Part shown: positions 24,187 through 25,853 of the stretch, in pieces
How the letters are laid out: each line of letters starts with the position of its first letter
Numbering within the stretch: the stretch's first letter is position 1
NCBI GenBank assembly: GCA_964396335.1
Contig: CAYNEX010000024.1
Coordinates: 1-25,853 of the forward strand
DNA from: ZC4RG30 sp964396335
GTDB lineage: Bacteria > Pseudomonadota > Gammaproteobacteria > Steroidobacterales > Steroidobacteraceae
Reading direction: 5' to 3'
DNA length: 25,853 bases
Translations under genes and position numbers: made by a program
The notes under the pieces: model-generated
The model's database searches: none
What the model was told of the DNA's origin: nothing
The model's input: the letters and a program-made list of their open reading frames with translations, nothing else

Positions 24187-25029
24187 ATGATCGTGGTCGG
24201 CACGGCGGGCTGGTCGATTCCGCGCGCCTGCCAGCCACTGGTACCCGGCGAGGGCACGCACCTGGCGCGTTATGTGCAGGCGCTGCGCGGGGCCGAGATC
24301 AATTCATCCTTCCATCGCGCGCATTCGCGGGACACCTATCGCAACTGGGCGCGGCAGACGCCTGCAGCGTTCCGCTTCGCGGTGAAGCTGCCTGGCCAGA
24401 TCACCCATGACATGCGTCTGCGCGCGGCGCGCCGTCCACTGGCGGAGTTCCTCGATCAGGTCGCCGGACTGGGACGCCGGCTCGGCCCGCTGGTCGTGCA
24501 ACTGCCGCCGTCGATGCAATTTGAACCGCGCGTGGTGCGCACGTTCTTCACGCTGCTGCGCGAACAGTTCGATGGGCTGGTGGCCTGCGAACCCAGGCAT
24601 GCAAGCTGGTTCGGCGATCGCGCACAGGCCATCTTCGAACAGCATCGCATCGCCCGCATTGCCGCCGACCCCGCCGTTGTGGACGCCGCGGCGGTGCCCG
24701 GAGGCTGGGGCGGGCTCTGCTACTTCCGCCTGCACGGCTCACCGCGCAAGTACTGGTCGGACTATGACGCGCAGCGCCTCGAGGCCTGGAGCGGCATGCT
24801 GCAACGGCTGCCACGCGGCACCGACGCCTGGTGCATCTTCGACAACACCGCCTCCGGCGCGGCGCTGGGCAATGCGCTGCAGATGTCCCGGCTGTTGCTC
24901 AGCTCCCGACGCCCAGCAGCACCATCACGCCCAGCACGAAGAACAGCGCCGCCGCGACGCCGTGCACCAGCTTCATCGGCAGCTTGCGCGCGGCCACCTC
25001 GCCGAGCAGCACCGCCGGCACGTTGCTGA
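24187..25029 (+). CDS. DUF72 (YecE-family) protein with an unusual antisense C-terminal extension
   Basis: 280 residues. The first ~237 are a normal YecE/DUF72 protein: VGTAGWS at the start, YVQALRGAEINSSFHRAHSRDTYRNWARQTP (28-60), FAVKLPGQITHD, GPLVVQLPPSMQFEPR, EPRHASWF (135-142), GLCYFRLHGSPRKYWSDYD and the ending WCIFDNTASGAALGNALQM. DUF72 proteins are TIM-barrel-like with unknown activity. The remaining ~43 residues are Arg/Pro/Ala-rich (SSRRPAAPSRPARRTAPPRR) and lie wholly over the 3' end of the convergent GDT1 gene, read antisense. That tail has no family character and probably reflects loss of the original stop codon. The gene begins 4 bp after the microprotein stop, so it is its operon partner. 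Confidence 0.87.
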   Translation: MIVVGTAGWSIPRACQPLVPGEGTHLARYVQALRGAEINSSFHRAHSRDTYRNWARQTPAAFRFAVKLPGQITHDMRLRAARRPLAEFLDQVAGLGRRLGPLVVQLPPSMQFEPRVVRTFFTLLREQFDGLVACEPRHASWFGDRAQAIFEQHRIARIAADPAVVDAAAVPGGWGGLCYFRLHGSPRKYWSDYDAQRLEAWSGMLQRLPRGTDAWCIFDNTASGAALGNALQMSRLLLSSRRPAAPSRPARRTAPPRRRAPASSAACARPPRRAAPPARC

Positions 25030-25465
25030 TCATCATGCCCAGCGTGGTCCCCGCGACCACCGCCACCAGCGACTCGTAACGCGCCGCGAGTGCCACGGTG
25101 GCGATCTGCGTCTTGTCACCCATCTCCAGCAGGAAGAAGGCCAGCAGCGTGGTGCCGAACACACCGAAGCGCGTCGCGGCCGGTTTCTCGTCCTCGTCGA
25201 TCTTGTCCGGGATCAGCGTCCAGATGCCCATGGCGATGAAGGAGATGCCGAGGATCCAGCGCATCCAGTGCGGCCCGACCGCCGCGGCGATCCATGCCCC
25301 CACCGCACCGGCCAGCGCATGGTTCAGCAGCGTGGCGACCAGGATGCCCAGGATGATGGGCAGCGGGCGCTTGAATCGCGCGGCCAGCAGCAGCGCCAGC
25401 AGCTGGGTCTTGTCGCCGATTTCGGCCAGCGCGACGATGCCGGTGGAGATCAGGAAGGCTTCCAT
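24899..25465 (-). CDS. TMEM165/GDT1 (UPF0016) family cation transporter
   Basis: 188 residues from the ATG at 25465. The longer frame to 25522 is not supported, because only this start gives the proper first helix, MEAFLISTGIVALAEIGDKT. Six membrane helices are arranged as two homologous halves, each with the family signature E-x-G-D-K-T: EIGDKTQ at 15-21 and EMGDKTQ at 114-120. These acidic motifs form the metal site. GDT1 proteins exchange Mn2+ (and/or Ca2+) across membranes, and bacterial members export manganese. Between the halves is a charged loop, DKIDEDEKPAATR (87-99). I looked for a yybP-ykoY manganese riboswitch upstream and saw none. The 3' end overlaps the YecE reading frame by 131 bp. 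Confidence 0.93.
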   Translation of the reverse strand: MEAFLISTGIVALAEIGDKTQLLALLLAARFKRPLPIILGILVATLLNHALAGAVGAWIAAAVGPHWMRWILGISFIAMGIWTLIPDKIDEDEKPAATRFGVFGTTLLAFFLLEMGDKTQIATVALAARYESLVAVVAGTTLGMMISNVPAVLLGEVAARKLPMKLVHGVAAALFFVLGVMVLLGVGS

Positions 25466-25755
25466 GGGGACGGGCGTGGGGAAAAGGAGCGCAAGGCTAC
25501 GACATGGCCGGGCCGGCCGCACATGGATCGCGTCAGGGCGATGCGGTTACGAACTCCGTCAGTCACTGACCAGTGGTCTCGACCGGCAGGCCAGTGCTGC
25601 CCGGAGCGATGAAGGAATGGTGGAAAGGGAGGGACTGTGCGTGACTTTTACCAACTGCGCTTTTTCCAACTTTATAGGGAAAATCGACTAACTCCACCCC
25701 ACATTTCACCCCACATCCCGTATCTTGGGCGCTCATTCTGGTGTCTGGTGAACCC
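25466..25755. other. Intergenic junction, probable left end of an integrated element
   Basis: 290 bp between the GDT1 gene (leftward) and the integrase start (rightward). The half near the integrase (from about 25620) is clearly AT-richer than the rest of the window. It holds TTTTNCCAACT at 25646-25656 and 25661-25671 (15-bp period) and CACCCCACAT at 25695-25704 and 25707-25716 (12-bp period). There is also an inverted repeat TTTTCC/GGAAAA (25662-25667 and 25678-25683). Such repeats next to an integrase gene often are arm-type integrase or excisionase sites. No tRNA gene or terminator is visible. The host/element border cannot be placed without the other end. Confidence 0.4.
25695..25716. repeat. 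Direct repeat CACCCCACAT, 12-bp period, upstream of the integrase
   Basis: The 10-mer CACCCCACAT is perfectly repeated at 25695-25704 and 25707-25716, 39 bp before the integrase ATG. It may be an arm-type recombinase or directionality-factor site, or an operator for the integrase gene. Confidence 0.5.
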
Positions 25756-25853
25756 ATGGCAGAACGCACATATCTAAATCGACGCCCAAACGGGGTTTAT
25801 GCCGTTCGCATTCGCGTCCCCGATGACCTGCGCAGCCATCCCTCAATGCAGGG
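25756..25853 (+). CDS. Phage/island tyrosine-type integrase, N-terminal fragment (cut off by the window)
   Basis: The first 32 codons of a gene that runs off the right edge, beginning MAERTYLNRRPNGVYAVRIR and then VPDDLRSH. The pattern of a short lead, RxNGVYxxRxRVPxDLR, is the opening of the N-terminal SAM-like/DUF6538 region seen in many phage-type and island-type tyrosine recombinases. The catalytic domain lies outside the window, so identification rests on this short stretch and its setting: AT-richer DNA, short repeats upstream and a change of codon use (CTA, AAT and ACA are rare elsewhere in the window). If right, this marks the start of an integrative element to the right. The exact family is inference. 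Confidence 0.55.
   Translation, partial: MAERTYLNRRPNGVYAVRIRVPDDLRSHPSMQ

Noticed and set aside
25466..25620. yybP-ykoY manganese riboswitch upstream of the GDT1 gene
   Set aside because: Such genes often carry one, but I could not find the conserved paired loops on the minus strand in this stretch.
25466..25755. tRNA gene as the integration target
   Set aside because: No T-loop (GTTCRANNC) or acceptor-stem pairing was seen on either strand.

Overview
The window is GC-rich chromosomal DNA with dense, tightly packed genes. The gene content points to a gammaproteobacterium, probably from the Xanthomonadales/Nevskiales/Steroidobacterales neighbourhood: RlmKL as a fused methyltransferase, a group of TorF-type porins, and a gamma-glutamyl polyamine pathway. 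This placement is inferred from gene content; there is no rRNA in the window. I found no tRNA, rRNA, CRISPR array or complete insertion sequence.

Region 1 (1-4141) is a polyamine-utilisation block. A truncated glutamine-synthetase-family gamma-glutamylpolyamine synthetase and PuuD (gamma-glutamyl-GABA hydrolase) run leftwards. A second synthetase and the PuuB-like FAD oxidoreductase run rightwards from the same intergenic region. Region 2 (4158-10181) is read leftwards: a secreted S1/P1-type zinc nuclease, a two-subunit molybdenum hydroxylase (Tat-exported large subunit plus 2Fe-2S subunit) with a clear terminator and a candidate promoter, and the 23S rRNA methyltransferase RlmKL. Region 3 (10192-13150) resumes the polyamine theme: a PuuC-like aldehyde dehydrogenase, divergent from a class III omega-amino acid:pyruvate aminotransferase. 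Together with region 1 this gives every step from putrescine to succinate semialdehyde: ligation to glutamate, oxidation to the aldehyde, oxidation to the acid, hydrolysis to GABA, and transamination.

Region 4 (13209-16633) holds two paralogous TorF-family outer-membrane proteins, each with its own terminator and a long upstream region, and an orphan TolC-type lipoprotein. Region 5 (16679-19028) has a D-2-hydroxyacid dehydrogenase (hydroxypyruvate/glyoxylate reductase type) coupled to a plant-type glycerate 3-kinase, whose 3' end overlaps the convergent inorganic pyrophosphatase gene. Region 6 (19102-25029) is a rightward run: MacB/LolD-like ATPase, two-FtsX-domain permease, HlyD-type adaptor, a four-helix membrane protein, a 23-residue membrane microprotein, and a YecE (DUF72) protein whose reading frame runs into the convergent GDT1/UPF0016 cation-transporter gene. 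Region 7 (25466-25853) is a less GC-rich non-coding stretch with short direct repeats, followed by the first 32 codons of a likely phage/island tyrosine integrase. The right edge of the window is therefore probably the left end of an integrated element.

Most of the window is ordinary core metabolism. The items most worth checking are the microprotein at 24111-24182, the 21-bp-phased repeats upstream of the second porin, the perfect 16-bp palindrome at 16639-16654, the antisense overlap at the YecE/GDT1 junction, and the integrase boundary.
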